A model generated the notes under the pieces. It was not told the origin of the DNA, made no database searches, and worked only from the letters and a program-made list of their open reading frames with translations. Both the position numbers and the translations under genes were made by a program. From the NCBI GenBank assembly GCA_036268615.1, contig DATATV010000049.1:3891-67890 (forward strand): 64,000 nucleotides of DNA. The letters run 5' to 3'. This DNA is from DATATV01 sp036268615. Lineage in GTDB: Bacteria > Actinomycetota > Actinomycetes > Mycobacteriales > Pseudonocardiaceae. Positions 1 through 11,343 of this stretch are shown in pieces; positions within the stretch are counted from its first letter, which is position 1, and every line of letters begins with the position of its first letter.

Positions 1-2
1 GG

Positions 3-491
3 CAGATCGACGACCCGGTGGAGTCGGCGGCGGGCACGGTCACCGGGCTCGGCCTGCTCGATCTGGATGTGCGGTTCGTGCCGGCGAAGACGTTGGCCCA
101 GCCGACCGGCACGGCCTTCGGCGCGGCGGTGGCCGGCTACGAGATCCACCACGGCCAGGTGAGCCGCCGGGGCGCGGGCCTGACCGGACTGGTCACGCTG
201 CCCTCGGGCGAACCGGAGGGTGCGCTGGCCGGTCCGGTGGCCGGGACGCACTGGCACGGGTTGCTGGAGAACGACGAGGCGCGGCGGGCGCTGCTGGGCT
301 GGGCCGCCGGCCAGGCCGGTCGGTCCGGTTTTGTCGCGGCGCCGGACACCTCGTTCGCGGCAGCCCGGGCGGCCCAGTTGGACCTGTTGGGTGACCTGGT
401 GGCGGACTGCCTGGACACCGATGCGGTGTGCCGGTTGCTGGACGAGGGAGCCACCCCCGGACTGCCGCTGCTGCCGCCCGGCGCGGGCTGA
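3..491 (+). CDS. cobQ: Cobyric acid synthase, C-terminal part (truncated by window edge)
   Basis: This is the carboxy end of the glutamine-dependent amidotransferase that amidates adenosylcobyrinic acid a,c-diamide to cobyric acid. The frame is open from the first bases, so the gene starts upstream of the window. The visible 162 residues begin with IDDPVES followed by GLGLLD, typical of the segment after the nucleophile loop in the class I glutamine amidotransferase domain of CobQ, and contain GYEIHHG, which carries the expected histidine region. The N-terminal ATP-binding synthetase domain and the catalytic cysteine lie outside. It ends 13 bp before a convergent GntR gene. Its position just before the cob genes supports cobQ rather than the related MurT/GatD-type amidotransferases, although those cannot be fully excluded from the C-terminus alone. 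Confidence 0.85.
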   Translation, partial: QIDDPVESAAGTVTGLGLLDLDVRFVPAKTLAQPTGTAFGAAVAGYEIHHGQVSRRGAGLTGLVTLPSGEPEGALAGPVAGTHWHGLLENDEARRALLGWAAGQAGRSGFVAAPDTSFAAARAAQLDLLGDLVADCLDTDAVCRLLDEGATPGLPLLPPGAG

Positions 492-504
492 GCCAGGGCG
501 TGTC

Positions 505-1221
505 CTAGTCGGCCGGCGGGTTGGTGAGCAGTTCGTCCAGGAAGCCGCTGGCCTGCTGGGCGGCCCGGTCGGGGTCGCGGTCGCGGATCGCGTCGAGCAG
601 GCCGATGTGGTCGATCTCCTCGGGCTGGTGGGCCGGTGACTCACGGATCGTGGCCGCGACGCTGGCGCGGACGACCTCGGTCATGCCGTGGTACAGCTCG
701 ATGAGCAGGCCGTTGTGTGAGCACCGCATCACCAGTTGGTGGAAGCTCGTGTCCGCGTCGACGAAGGCCGCCCACGCCCGCGCGGTGGACGCCGCGTCCC
801 GGGCGGCGTAGGCCCCGGTGAGTTCGCGGAGGTCCGCCGCGGTCCGGTGGTGGGCGGCCAACCGGGCCCCCTCCACCTCCAGCGCACGGCGCACCTGGAG
901 CACTTCGCGCAGCTCCGACCCGCACAGCCGGCGCACCGCACCGGAGATCTCGCTGGTCGCCCGGACGAACGTGCCGTCGCCCTGGCGGACCTCCAGCAGC
1001 CCGGCGTGGGCCAACGCCCGGACCGCCTCGCGCACGGTGTTGCGTCCGACGCCCAGCGCGGTCACCAGCTCCGGTTCAGCCGGAATGCGCTGGTCGACCT
1101 GCCAGTCGCCGTTGACGATGGCCGCGCGCATCTGGTCGATCACCTGGTCTACCAGGCCGGCGCGGCGGGTCACGGTCAACGGCTGGCCGGCCGGGTGTGA
1201 CGAGCTGGTGGTGAGGGACAC
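505..1221 (-). CDS. GntR-family (FadR/FCD type) transcriptional regulator
   Basis: A 238-residue DNA-binding regulator, probably a repressor responding to a small carboxylate-type ligand. The N-terminal winged helix-turn-helix (about residues 20-88) shows the GntR signature RIPAEPELVTALGVGRNTVR followed by REAVRAL and the wing RQGDGTFV. The C-terminal half (about 95-230) is an all-helical FCD ligand domain with spaced D and H residues that in this family often bind a metal. The start is GTG at 1221. It is divergent from an MFS exporter with only 47 bp between them, so it probably controls that transporter and itself. The ligand cannot be read from the sequence. Confidence 0.88.
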   Translation of the reverse strand: MSLTTSSSHPAGQPLTVTRRAGLVDQVIDQMRAAIVNGDWQVDQRIPAEPELVTALGVGRNTVREAVRALAHAGLLEVRQGDGTFVRATSEISGAVRRLCGSELREVLQVRRALEVEGARLAAHHRTAADLRELTGAYAARDAASTARAWAAFVDADTSFHQLVMRCSHNGLLIELYHGMTEVVRASVAATIRESPAHQPEEIDHIGLLDAIRDRDPDRAAQQASGFLDELLTNPPAD

Positions 1222-1241
1222 CTAAGCATCCTTTCATCCGA

Positions 1242-1256
1242 ACATCCTACGTATGT
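1242..1256. promoter_or_regulatory. Candidate GntR operator in the divergent intergenic region
   Basis: ACATCCTACGTATGT is an imperfect inverted repeat: the ACAT and ATGT arms match around a TACGT core. It lies in the 47-bp gap between the divergent GntR and MFS genes. FadR-subfamily regulators usually bind short imperfect palindromes in such gaps. The assignment rests on position and symmetry only. Confidence 0.35.
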
Positions 1257-1268
1257 CATTCTAGAGCC

Positions 1269-2528
1269 ATGACGACCGAACAGCCGACATCGACACTGCC
1301 CACGTCGGCACGAGCGCGGCGGAACAACGCGCTCGCGCCGACCCTGCTGTTGATCGTCGCCGTTCTGCTCGTCTCGGCGAACCTGCGGCCGGCGATCACC
1401 GGGCTCGGGCCGGTGCTCGACGAGGTGCGGTCCTCGCTCGGGGCGTCCTCGGCCTTCGCCAGCGTGATCACCGCGCTGCCGGTGCTCTGCTTCGGACTCG
1501 CCGGCCTGCTCGCCCCGGTGCTCGCCCGGCAGCACGGCATCCGCCGGGCGCTCGGCTTCGCGCTCGCGCTGCTCACCGCAGGCCTGGTGGTCCGGGTGCT
1601 GGACGGTCCCGCCGTCGTGCTCGCCGGGACCTTCATCGCCTGCGCCGGGATCGCGGTGTGCAACGTGCTGATCCCGGTGGTGATCCGGGAGTCCTTCCCG
1701 GCGAAGATCGGCCTGCTGACCGGGTTCTACACCGCCGCGTTGCAGGGCGCGGCCGCGCTGAGCGCGGTGGTCACCCCGGTACTGGACACCGCGTTCGGCG
1801 GCTGGCGGCCGGCGCTGGGTAGTTGGGCCGTCCTGGCCGCGCTCGCGCTGATCGGCTGGCTGATCGCGGCCCGGCCGGGCCGGCCGGTCGAACCCGAACC
1901 CGACACCGACCCGGTCGCGCACGACCTCGGCGAACTCGCCCCACCGGCGACCGCCGAGCCACGCTCGCTGCTGCGCAGCCGGCTGGCCTGGTCGGTGACC
2001 GTGTTCTTCGGCCTGCAGGCGATGTTCGCCTACGCGGCGATGGGCTGGATTCCGCAGGTGCTGATGTCGGCCGGCGTGAGCAGAGGGCTGGCCGGGGTGA
2101 TGACCGGCGTGCTGAGCGTGCTCGGTGTGCCGTTGAGCCTGATCGTCACCCCGCTGGCCAGCCGGGCCAGGTCCCAGTCCGCCTGGCTGGCCGGCACCAC
2201 GGCGGTGGGCATCGTCGGCGTGCTCGGCCTGCTGTTGGCGCCCTCGGCCGCGCCCTGGGTGTGGTCGATCTGCCTGGGTATCGGCATGGGCGTGTTCGCC
2301 ATCGCGGTGGCGTTGATCTCGCTGCGCAGCCGGTCGGTCGCCGACACCCGGGCGCTGTCCACCATGGCGCAGAGCTTCGGCTACCTGTTCGCCGTGCTCG
2401 GCCCGCTGCTGTTCGGCATGTTGCACGGACTCACCGGCGGCTGGACAGTGTCGCTGCTGTTCATCCTGGCCGTACTCGTGGCGCAGGCCGGGGTGGGCAT
2501 CATGGCCGGCCGCCCCCGGTTCGTCTGA
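1269..2528 (+). CDS. MFS transporter, CynX/NimT family
   Basis: A 419-residue, twelve-helix major facilitator. It starts with a short cytoplasmic tail and a first membrane segment near residues 20-38, followed by SANLRPAITGLGPVLDEVR. That NLRPA-ITxxGP motif is characteristic of the CynX/NimT (cyanate/2-nitroimidazole transporter) branch. A charged cytoplasmic loop (about 200-230) separates the two six-helix halves. The substrate is unknown; family members export or import small anions and drugs. The divergent GntR gene is its likely regulator. It converges on mycothione reductase with only 15 bp between the stops. Confidence 0.85.
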   Translation: MTTEQPTSTLPTSARARRNNALAPTLLLIVAVLLVSANLRPAITGLGPVLDEVRSSLGASSAFASVITALPVLCFGLAGLLAPVLARQHGIRRALGFALALLTAGLVVRVLDGPAVVLAGTFIACAGIAVCNVLIPVVIRESFPAKIGLLTGFYTAALQGAAALSAVVTPVLDTAFGGWRPALGSWAVLAALALIGWLIAARPGRPVEPEPDTDPVAHDLGELAPPATAEPRSLLRSRLAWSVTVFFGLQAMFAYAAMGWIPQVLMSAGVSRGLAGVMTGVLSVLGVPLSLIVTPLASRARSQSAWLAGTTAVGIVGVLGLLLAPSAAPWVWSICLGIGMGVFAIAVALISLRSRSVADTRALSTMAQSFGYLFAVLGPLLFGMLHGLTGGWTVSLLFILAVLVAQAGVGIMAGRPRFV

Positions 2529-2543
2529 GGGCGGCCGTGCTGG

Positions 2544-3935
2544 TCAGTCCAGCGGCAGGCTGAGCAGCGCGTTCTCCACCAGCTCCGGCATGGCCGGGTG
2601 GATCCAGTACTGACCACGGGCCATCGTGTGCGCGTCCAGGCCGAAGCTCATCGCCTGGATGAGCGGCTGGATCAGCGTGGACGCCTGCGGGCCGATGATG
2701 TGTGCGCCCAGCAACTGACCGGTGGCCGGGTCGGCGATCAGCTTGGCGAAGCTGGTGATGTCCTCCATCGCCCAGCCGTACGCGATTCCGGCGTACTCCT
2801 GGATCGAGGTGACATAACGAATCCCGGACCGGCGGGCCTGCTGCTCGGTGATCCCGACCGCGGCGATCTGCGGCGAGCTGAACACCGCGTGCGGCACGAA
2901 CCGGTGGTCGGACGCGATCGGCTCGTCGGGGTGCAGCAGGTTGTGCTGCACCACCCGGGACTCGTGGTTGGCCACGTGCTTGAGGTCGTGCTCGGAGCTG
3001 ATGTCGCCCAGCGCGTAGATCCCGTCCACCACGGTCCGCTGGAACTCGTCCACGATGATCTTGCCGTTCGGCCGGGTGGTCACGCCGGTCCTGTCCAGGT
3101 CCAGCAGGTCGGAGTTGGGCACCCGGCCGACACACACCATCAGCTCGTCGCCCTCGACCACCTCGGCGCCGTCGGGACCTTCCAGGTGCAGCCGGACCGT
3201 GTCGCCGACGCGCTCGACGCGGGTGGTCTTGCGGTTGCACCGCAGGTCCCAGCGCTGCTCGACCAGCTCGGTGAACCGGGCGCTGATCGCTTCGTCCTCG
3301 CCGCGTAGCAGCGTGTCCGAGCGGGCGACCATGGTGATCCGCACGCCGAAGGCCGAGAACACGTGCGCCAGTTCGCTGGCGATGTAGCCGCTGCCGAGCA
3401 CGACCAGCCGGGCGGGCAGCTTGTCCAGCCGCATGATCGTGTCGCTGGTGTAGTAGTCGATCTCGTCCAGGCCGGGCACGTCCGGAACGGTCGGCCGCCC
3501 GCCGCCGGCGAGCACGATCCGATCGGCGGTGAAGATCTCCGTGCCGCCGTCGTTGAGCGTGACGGTGATCGTCTTCTCGCCGACGAAGGTGCCGACCCCG
3601 TTGAACACGGTGACGTTCTTGTTGTCCGGGTGGTTGGCGCGGTACTCGCGGCCGCCGGCGGCGATCGGGTCGATCCGGCCGAAGATCCGGTCCCGGATCT
3701 GGGTCCAGTGCACGCCGTGCAGTTCGCTGTCCACGCCCAGCCGGGGTCCGCCGCTCGCATAGTTCGCGACGTCCGCGGTGTGCACGAACATCTTGGTCGG
3801 GATACAGCCGACGTTCAGGCAGGTCCCGCCGAAGACGCCCTTCTCCACGATCGCCACGTCCCAGTCGGCGAAGCGGTGGTCAAGGATCGAGTTGCCGGAG
3901 CCGGTGCCGAGGATCACCAGGTCAAAGTGCCGCAC
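2544..3935 (-). CDS. mtr: Mycothione (mycothiol disulfide) reductase
   Basis: An NADPH- and FAD-dependent disulfide oxidoreductase that reduces oxidised mycothiol in the cytoplasm. With GTG at 3935 as start it is 463 residues, matching mycobacterial Mtr (about 459). FAD-binding GTGSGNS is at residues 10-16, and the redox pair in GGTCLNVGC places cysteines at residues 39 and 44, the same positions as in M. tuberculosis Mtr. The NADPH-binding GSGYIASELA is mid-protein, and the C-terminal dimer motif HPAMPELVENAL supplies the catalytic His-Glu dyad. The reading frame extends further upstream, but that extension has no homology and reads through the neighbouring PEBP gene in another frame. The gene is strong evidence for a mycothiol-producing actinobacterium. 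Confidence 0.93.
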   Translation of the reverse strand: MRHFDLVILGTGSGNSILDHRFADWDVAIVEKGVFGGTCLNVGCIPTKMFVHTADVANYASGGPRLGVDSELHGVHWTQIRDRIFGRIDPIAAGGREYRANHPDNKNVTVFNGVGTFVGEKTITVTLNDGGTEIFTADRIVLAGGGRPTVPDVPGLDEIDYYTSDTIMRLDKLPARLVVLGSGYIASELAHVFSAFGVRITMVARSDTLLRGEDEAISARFTELVEQRWDLRCNRKTTRVERVGDTVRLHLEGPDGAEVVEGDELMVCVGRVPNSDLLDLDRTGVTTRPNGKIIVDEFQRTVVDGIYALGDISSEHDLKHVANHESRVVQHNLLHPDEPIASDHRFVPHAVFSSPQIAAVGITEQQARRSGIRYVTSIQEYAGIAYGWAMEDITSFAKLIADPATGQLLGAHIIGPQASTLIQPLIQAMSFGLDAHTMARGQYWIHPAMPELVENALLSLPLD

Positions 3936-3999
3936 TTCAGATCGAACCCCGTCTCCGGCAACTTGATTCCCGAACAGTGTGCATCGTCGCGTGGCTTGC

Positions 4000-4542
4000 T
4001 CAGTGGCCGTACACGGGTGTGATGATCGCCCTGGCCAGGGTGTGGAACGCCAGGTTGAAGCTGACCACGGCCGGGGTGACGGAGTTGTCCACGCCCAGCT
4101 TGGGCACGTCGACCGCGTGCACGACGAAGTAGTAGCGGTGGTCGGGGTCGCCCTGGGGTGGGGCCGCGCCGCCGTAGGCCGCCGAGCCGAAGTCGCTGCG
4201 CACGTGGAAGGCGCCGTCGGGCAGGGTGTCGTCGCTCTCGCCGGCGCCGGTGGCCAGTTCGGTGACCGAGGCGGGGATGTCCACCGCGATCCAGTGCCAG
4301 AACCCACCGGGGATGGGGGCATCCGGGTCGAACAAGGTCACCACGTAGCTCTGGGTGCCCTCCGGCGCGCCGGTCCAGCTCAGCTGCGGGGAGCGGTTGT
4401 CGCCTTCGACGCCCATGCCGTTGAACACCTGGGCGTTGGGCAGCTTGGCGCCCTGCTCGACGTCGGTCGAGCTGACCGTGAACGATCCGACCGCGGGCAA
4501 CAGCTGGTAGGGATCGGGGGCGACGGGACGGTCCAGGCTCAT
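4000..4542 (-). CDS. YbhB/YbcL family (PEBP, Raf kinase inhibitor-like) protein
   Basis: A 180-residue phosphatidylethanolamine-binding-protein fold. Family motifs are visible: SPQLSW, the ligand-site DPDAP, GGFWHWIAVDIPAS, and the glycine-rich YGGAAPPQGD followed by HRYYFVVHAVD. Bacterial members are cytoplasmic or periplasmic with unclear ligands. I chose the ATG at 4542 because a GGAGG Shine-Dalgarno sits 8 bases upstream; the slightly longer TTG start at 4557 would place that ribosome site inside the coding region. No signal peptide is seen. It lies 64 bp upstream of mycothione reductase on the same strand, so co-transcription is possible. Confidence 0.88.
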   Translation of the reverse strand: MSLDRPVAPDPYQLLPAVGSFTVSSTDVEQGAKLPNAQVFNGMGVEGDNRSPQLSWTGAPEGTQSYVVTLFDPDAPIPGGFWHWIAVDIPASVTELATGAGESDDTLPDGAFHVRSDFGSAAYGGAAPPQGDPDHRYYFVVHAVDVPKLGVDNSVTPAVVSFNLAFHTLARAIITPVYGH

Positions 4543-4777
4543 CTCTGGTTCCTCCAACGATCATGATCGAGCTCGTCCAACATCCGCGGCAACCCTATGC
4601 CCGCGCTTCCGATCGGGCATGGATTGGGCCAACTGCCATTGACGACCACGGTCGGCTGTCACACACGGTTCACTAGATGGGTTACTAGTCGCCCGCTCGG
4701 GTGATATGCCACGCTGTTCATCAGAAATCACGGCGGGCTGATGACAGATAGTAATCCCGAACCGGAGGCAGCGCGGC

Positions 4778-5596
4778 ATGACTGGTCCCGATCCCGCACT
4801 GGGCAAACTTGATGTCGACCGGCCGTCATCGGCCCGGATCTATGACTACTTTCTTGGTGGCGCGCACAACTTCGAGGTGGACCGCAAGGCCGCCGACGAC
4901 ATGGCCAAGGTGCATCCGGGGATCGGGCTGGGCATGCAGGCCAACCGCTCCTACCTGCGGCGCGCGGTGCGGTACCTGTCCGACCAGGGCGTCGACCAGT
5001 TCCTCGACCTCGGTTCGGGCATCCCCACGGTCGGTAACGTGCACGAGATCGCGCAGCGGGTGAACCCGAACGCGCGGGTGGTCTACGTCGACATCGAGCC
5101 GATCGCGGTGACACACAGTAAGACGATCCTGGCCGGCAACAACAACGCCACCGCGATCCAGGCCGACCTCCGGGACCCCGAGCAGGTGTTGAACCACCCG
5201 GAGACGCTCCGGCTGCTGGACCTGTCCCGCCCGGTCGCGCTGGTCCTCGCCGGCGTGCTCCAGTACGTCGACGACGACAGCGACCCGGCCGGCCTGATCG
5301 CCGGCTATCGAGACCGGCTGGCCGGCGGCAGCTATCTGGCCCTGTCGCACCCGAGCACGGACAACCTGGCCGAGGACCGCGAGGCCGGCGCCAAGCAGGC
5401 GAGTTCGATCTACCAGCGCACCGCCACCCCGTTCACCTACCGGACGAAAGCGCAGTTCGAGACGTTCTTCGCCGGGGTCGAACTGGTCGAGCCGGGCATC
5501 GTGCTGCTCTGGGACTGGCACCCGGAATCGGCTGAGGACGGCACCGCGCCGGCCGGTCGGGCGACCGGGCTGGCCGGGGTGGGCCGCAAGCCCTGA
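4778..5596 (+). CDS. SAM-dependent methyltransferase, DUF574 (Methyltransf_19) family
   Basis: A 272-residue protein of the actinobacterial DUF574 family. The family signature is clear: DRPSSARIYDYFLGG, NFEVDRKAA, then NRSYLRRAVRYL and the Rossmann-type SAM site FLDLGSGIPT followed by ARVVYVDIEP. These proteins are abundant in actinobacteria and are often next to regulators; the methylated substrate is unknown. GGAGGCAGCG upstream of the ATG acts as ribosome-binding site. It stands alone, divergent from the PEBP gene, and is followed by about 115 bp before the first cobalamin riboswitch. I see no link to B12 beyond position. Confidence 0.88.
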   Translation: MTGPDPALGKLDVDRPSSARIYDYFLGGAHNFEVDRKAADDMAKVHPGIGLGMQANRSYLRRAVRYLSDQGVDQFLDLGSGIPTVGNVHEIAQRVNPNARVVYVDIEPIAVTHSKTILAGNNNATAIQADLRDPEQVLNHPETLRLLDLSRPVALVLAGVLQYVDDDSDPAGLIAGYRDRLAGGSYLALSHPSTDNLAEDREAGAKQASSIYQRTATPFTYRTKAQFETFFAGVELVEPGIVLLWDWHPESAEDGTAPAGRATGLAGVGRKP

Positions 5597-5714
5597 CCCG
5601 ACCGGCACCTGACTCGAACACCCATCCGGCAGTCGCCGCGGACTGTGGGGCTTCGCTCGTTGGCTGGTGCCCGGCCGACGGGCCGTTAGCATTGCCGTGA
5701 CCAGACAACGGTCA

Positions 5715-5870
5715 ACCAGCGACGGTCAGGTGGAGGAACCCGGTGTGAATCCGGGGCGGTCCCGCCACTGTCACCGAGGAGCGGGTCCTCCGAGCGTGCC
5801 ACTGGGGCAGTACGCCCTGGGAAGGCCGAGGACACCGTGACGATCCGGGAGCCAGGACACTCCGGCCGGC
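5715..5870 (+). ncRNA. Cobalamin (AdoCbl) riboswitch upstream of cobN
   Basis: The conserved core is present in order: GGAACCCGGTGTGAATCCGG, then GGGGCGGTCCCGCCACTGTCAC, a variable arm (5775-5830), and the B12 box GAGCCAGGACAC at 5849-5860. This matches the cobalamin riboswitch class that represses B12 synthesis and transport genes when adenosylcobalamin is high. The leader leads straight to cobN. Boundaries are approximate. Confidence 0.93.
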
Positions 5871-5892
5871 GCTGCTGAGCGTGAGGGTGCGA

Positions 5893-5911
5893 TCGGGGCG
5901 GGTGACCCCGA
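5893..5911 (+). promoter_or_regulatory. Short hairpin abutting the cobN ribosome-binding site (possible expression platform)
   Basis: TCGGGG (5893-5898) pairs with CCCCGA (5906-5911) around a 7-base loop. The right arm touches the AGGAGGG Shine-Dalgarno at 5911-5917, seven bases before the GTG start of cobN. This suggests the riboswitch acts on translation initiation here, but no alternative fold was computed. Confidence 0.4.
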
Positions 5912-5924
5912 GGAGGGACACGCC

Positions 5925-9590
<3,666 letters not shown>

Positions 9591-9656
9591 TCCGGGCCAG
9601 GTCCGCACTTGACGGGTCGGCCGGAAGTCGTTGGTGGCCACCAATATCCTCCTGCC

Positions 9657-10787
9657 ATGGAGCCACCAAGAGAACCGGCCGACCTCGTCGGCGAGCCGCG
9701 GCCAGAGCAGTCGAACGACGAGACCAGTACCGGCACGGTCGCGGTGGGGCCGGGCCGGATTCGATTCCCCGGGATCAGCCCGAGGGCCTACGAGCATCCG
9801 GCCGACCGGGGCGCGCTGGCCACGCTGCGCACCGTGTCCGGCTTCGGCACGGTGCTCAAGGCGGTGTCCGGCGCGTTCGCCGAACGCGGTGAGCGGCTGA
9901 GCTTCCTCGCGTCCAGCGTGCGGGTCGGCCCGAAGCAGTACCCGGGACTGGACCAGCTGCGCGCCGAGGCGGTGGCGATCCTGGATCTGGATCGGGTGCC
10001 GGAGATGTTCGTCTACCGGGACCCGCAGCCCAACTCGATGGCGATCGGGCTGGACCAGCCGTTCATCGTGATCAGCACCGGCCTGATCGAACTGCTGGAC
10101 ACCAACGCGCTGCGGTTCGTGATCGGCCACGAGGTCGGACACGTGCTGTCCGGGCACGCCCTGTACCGCACGATGTTGTTGCGGCTGTTGCAGTTGTCAC
10201 AGAACCTGCAATGGCTGCCGATCGGCTACTGGGGCTTGCGCGCGGTGATCTTCGCGTTGAAGGAGTGGTTCCGCAAGGCGGAGCTGTCCGCCGACCGGGC
10301 CGGGCTGCTCTGCGTGCAGGACCCGAACTCGGCGCTGCGCGCGCACATCCTGATGGCCGGCGCGACCGGTCCCGCCGACGTGAACACCGCCGAGTTCCTC
10401 CGGCAGGCGCGCGACTACGAGGGCGACGGCGATGTCCGGGACAGCGTGCTCAAGCTGCTCAACGTGCTGAACCTGACCCACCCGCTGGCTGTGGTGCGCG
10501 CCGCCGAACTACAGAAATGGGGCGCGTCGGAGGACTACCGGGCGATCCTGGCCGGGCAGTACGACCGGCGCACCGAGGAGCCGCACACCACCTGGACCGA
10601 CGACCTGAAGTCCGCGGCGAGGTCCTACCGCGACTCGTTCACCGAGTCGACCGACCCGCTGACCAAGGTCGTCGGTGACGTCGGCGGAGTGATCTCGGGC
10701 GCGGCCAAGGGCGTGTGGCAGAAGTTCACGCCGGGTCAGGACGAGCCGGCCGACGCGGCTGCCGGGGCAGGGGAGTCCACCGGCTGA
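9657..10787 (+). CDS. M48-family zinc metalloprotease
   Basis: A 376-residue peptidase with the zinc motif HEVGH (FVIGHEVGHVLSGHALY, about residues 156-172), preceded by ISTGLIELLD, the usual M48 arrangement; the third zinc ligand is probably the glutamate in KAELSADRAG (about residue 208). A hydrophobic stretch around LLRLLQLSQ and the tryptophan-rich region after it could lie on the membrane, but no clear transmembrane pair like HtpX is visible. I prefer the ATG at 9657; an upstream TTG in frame (9609) lacks support. The C-terminal 60 residues are charged and low complexity. It follows cobN by 66 bp and may be read from the same transcript, yet has no known B12 role. Confidence 0.85.
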   Translation: MEPPREPADLVGEPRPEQSNDETSTGTVAVGPGRIRFPGISPRAYEHPADRGALATLRTVSGFGTVLKAVSGAFAERGERLSFLASSVRVGPKQYPGLDQLRAEAVAILDLDRVPEMFVYRDPQPNSMAIGLDQPFIVISTGLIELLDTNALRFVIGHEVGHVLSGHALYRTMLLRLLQLSQNLQWLPIGYWGLRAVIFALKEWFRKAELSADRAGLLCVQDPNSALRAHILMAGATGPADVNTAEFLRQARDYEGDGDVRDSVLKLLNVLNLTHPLAVVRAAELQKWGASEDYRAILAGQYDRRTEEPHTTWTDDLKSAARSYRDSFTESTDPLTKVVGDVGGVISGAAKGVWQKFTPGQDEPADAAAGAGESTG

Positions 10788-10831
10788 TCGCGGTTTCCGC
10801 AGCCAGGGGTCCATGTGGTATCCAGTGGCCG

Positions 10832-11299
10832 GTGAGCACAACTCCCGTTTCGGCGACCCTGCACCGTGCCTGGGCTGCTGATCTGACCCCGGCGAGGCTG
10901 TACGAACTGCTACAGCTGCGCATCGCCGTGTTCGTGATCGAGCAGAACTGCCCCTATCCGGAACTGGACGGCCGGGATCTGGAATCGGCCACCCGGCATT
11001 TCTGGGTGGACCCCGAGCCCGGCACCGAACTGCCTCAGGCGTACCTGCGGCTGCTGGAGGAACGGGACGGCAGCTTCCGGATCGGCCGGGTGTGCACCGC
11101 GCCGTGGGCGCGCGGCCGCGGCCTGTCCCGGCGGCTGATGGAGGCCGCGCTGGTGGAGGTCGGCCGCAAGCCGTGCGTGCTGGACTCGCAGGTCCAGGTC
11201 ACCGGGCTGTACGCGGCCTTCGGCTTCGCGCCGGACGGCGAGGAGTTCATGGAGGACGGCATTCCGCACATCACCATGCGGCGGGGGGATTCCCGCTGA
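10832..11299 (+). CDS. GNAT acetyltransferase, ElaA-like
   Basis: A 155-residue acyl-CoA-dependent N-acetyltransferase. The start of the domain has LRIAVFVIEQNCPYPELDG, which is the ElaA signature, and the acetyl-CoA loop is seen as GRVCTAPWARGRGLSRRLM; the end has DSQVQVTGLYAAFGF and EDGIPHITM, also ElaA-like. The substrate is unknown. GTG at 10832 gives the expected family length; the frame is open further upstream, but that part overlaps the protease gene and has no homology. It ends at a strong bidirectional stem-loop shared with the convergent bioF gene. Confidence 0.86.
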   Translation: MSTTPVSATLHRAWAADLTPARLYELLQLRIAVFVIEQNCPYPELDGRDLESATRHFWVDPEPGTELPQAYLRLLEERDGSFRIGRVCTAPWARGRGLSRRLMEAALVEVGRKPCVLDSQVQVTGLYAAFGFAPDGEEFMEDGIPHITMRRGDSR

Positions 11300-11303
11300 G
11301 TCT

Positions 11304-11342
11304 CGCCGGTCGGTCCGGTGCCTGGCGCCGGACCGACCGGCG
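11304..11342. terminator. Bidirectional stem-loop between convergent genes
   Basis: CGCCGGTCGGTCCGG (11304-11318) is perfectly complementary to CCGGACCGACCGGCG (11328-11342), giving a 15-bp stem with a 9-base loop. There is no U-tract, as is usual in high-GC actinobacteria. It fills the gap between the GNAT stop and the bioF stop and can serve both strands. Confidence 0.8.
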
Positions 11343-11343
11343 C

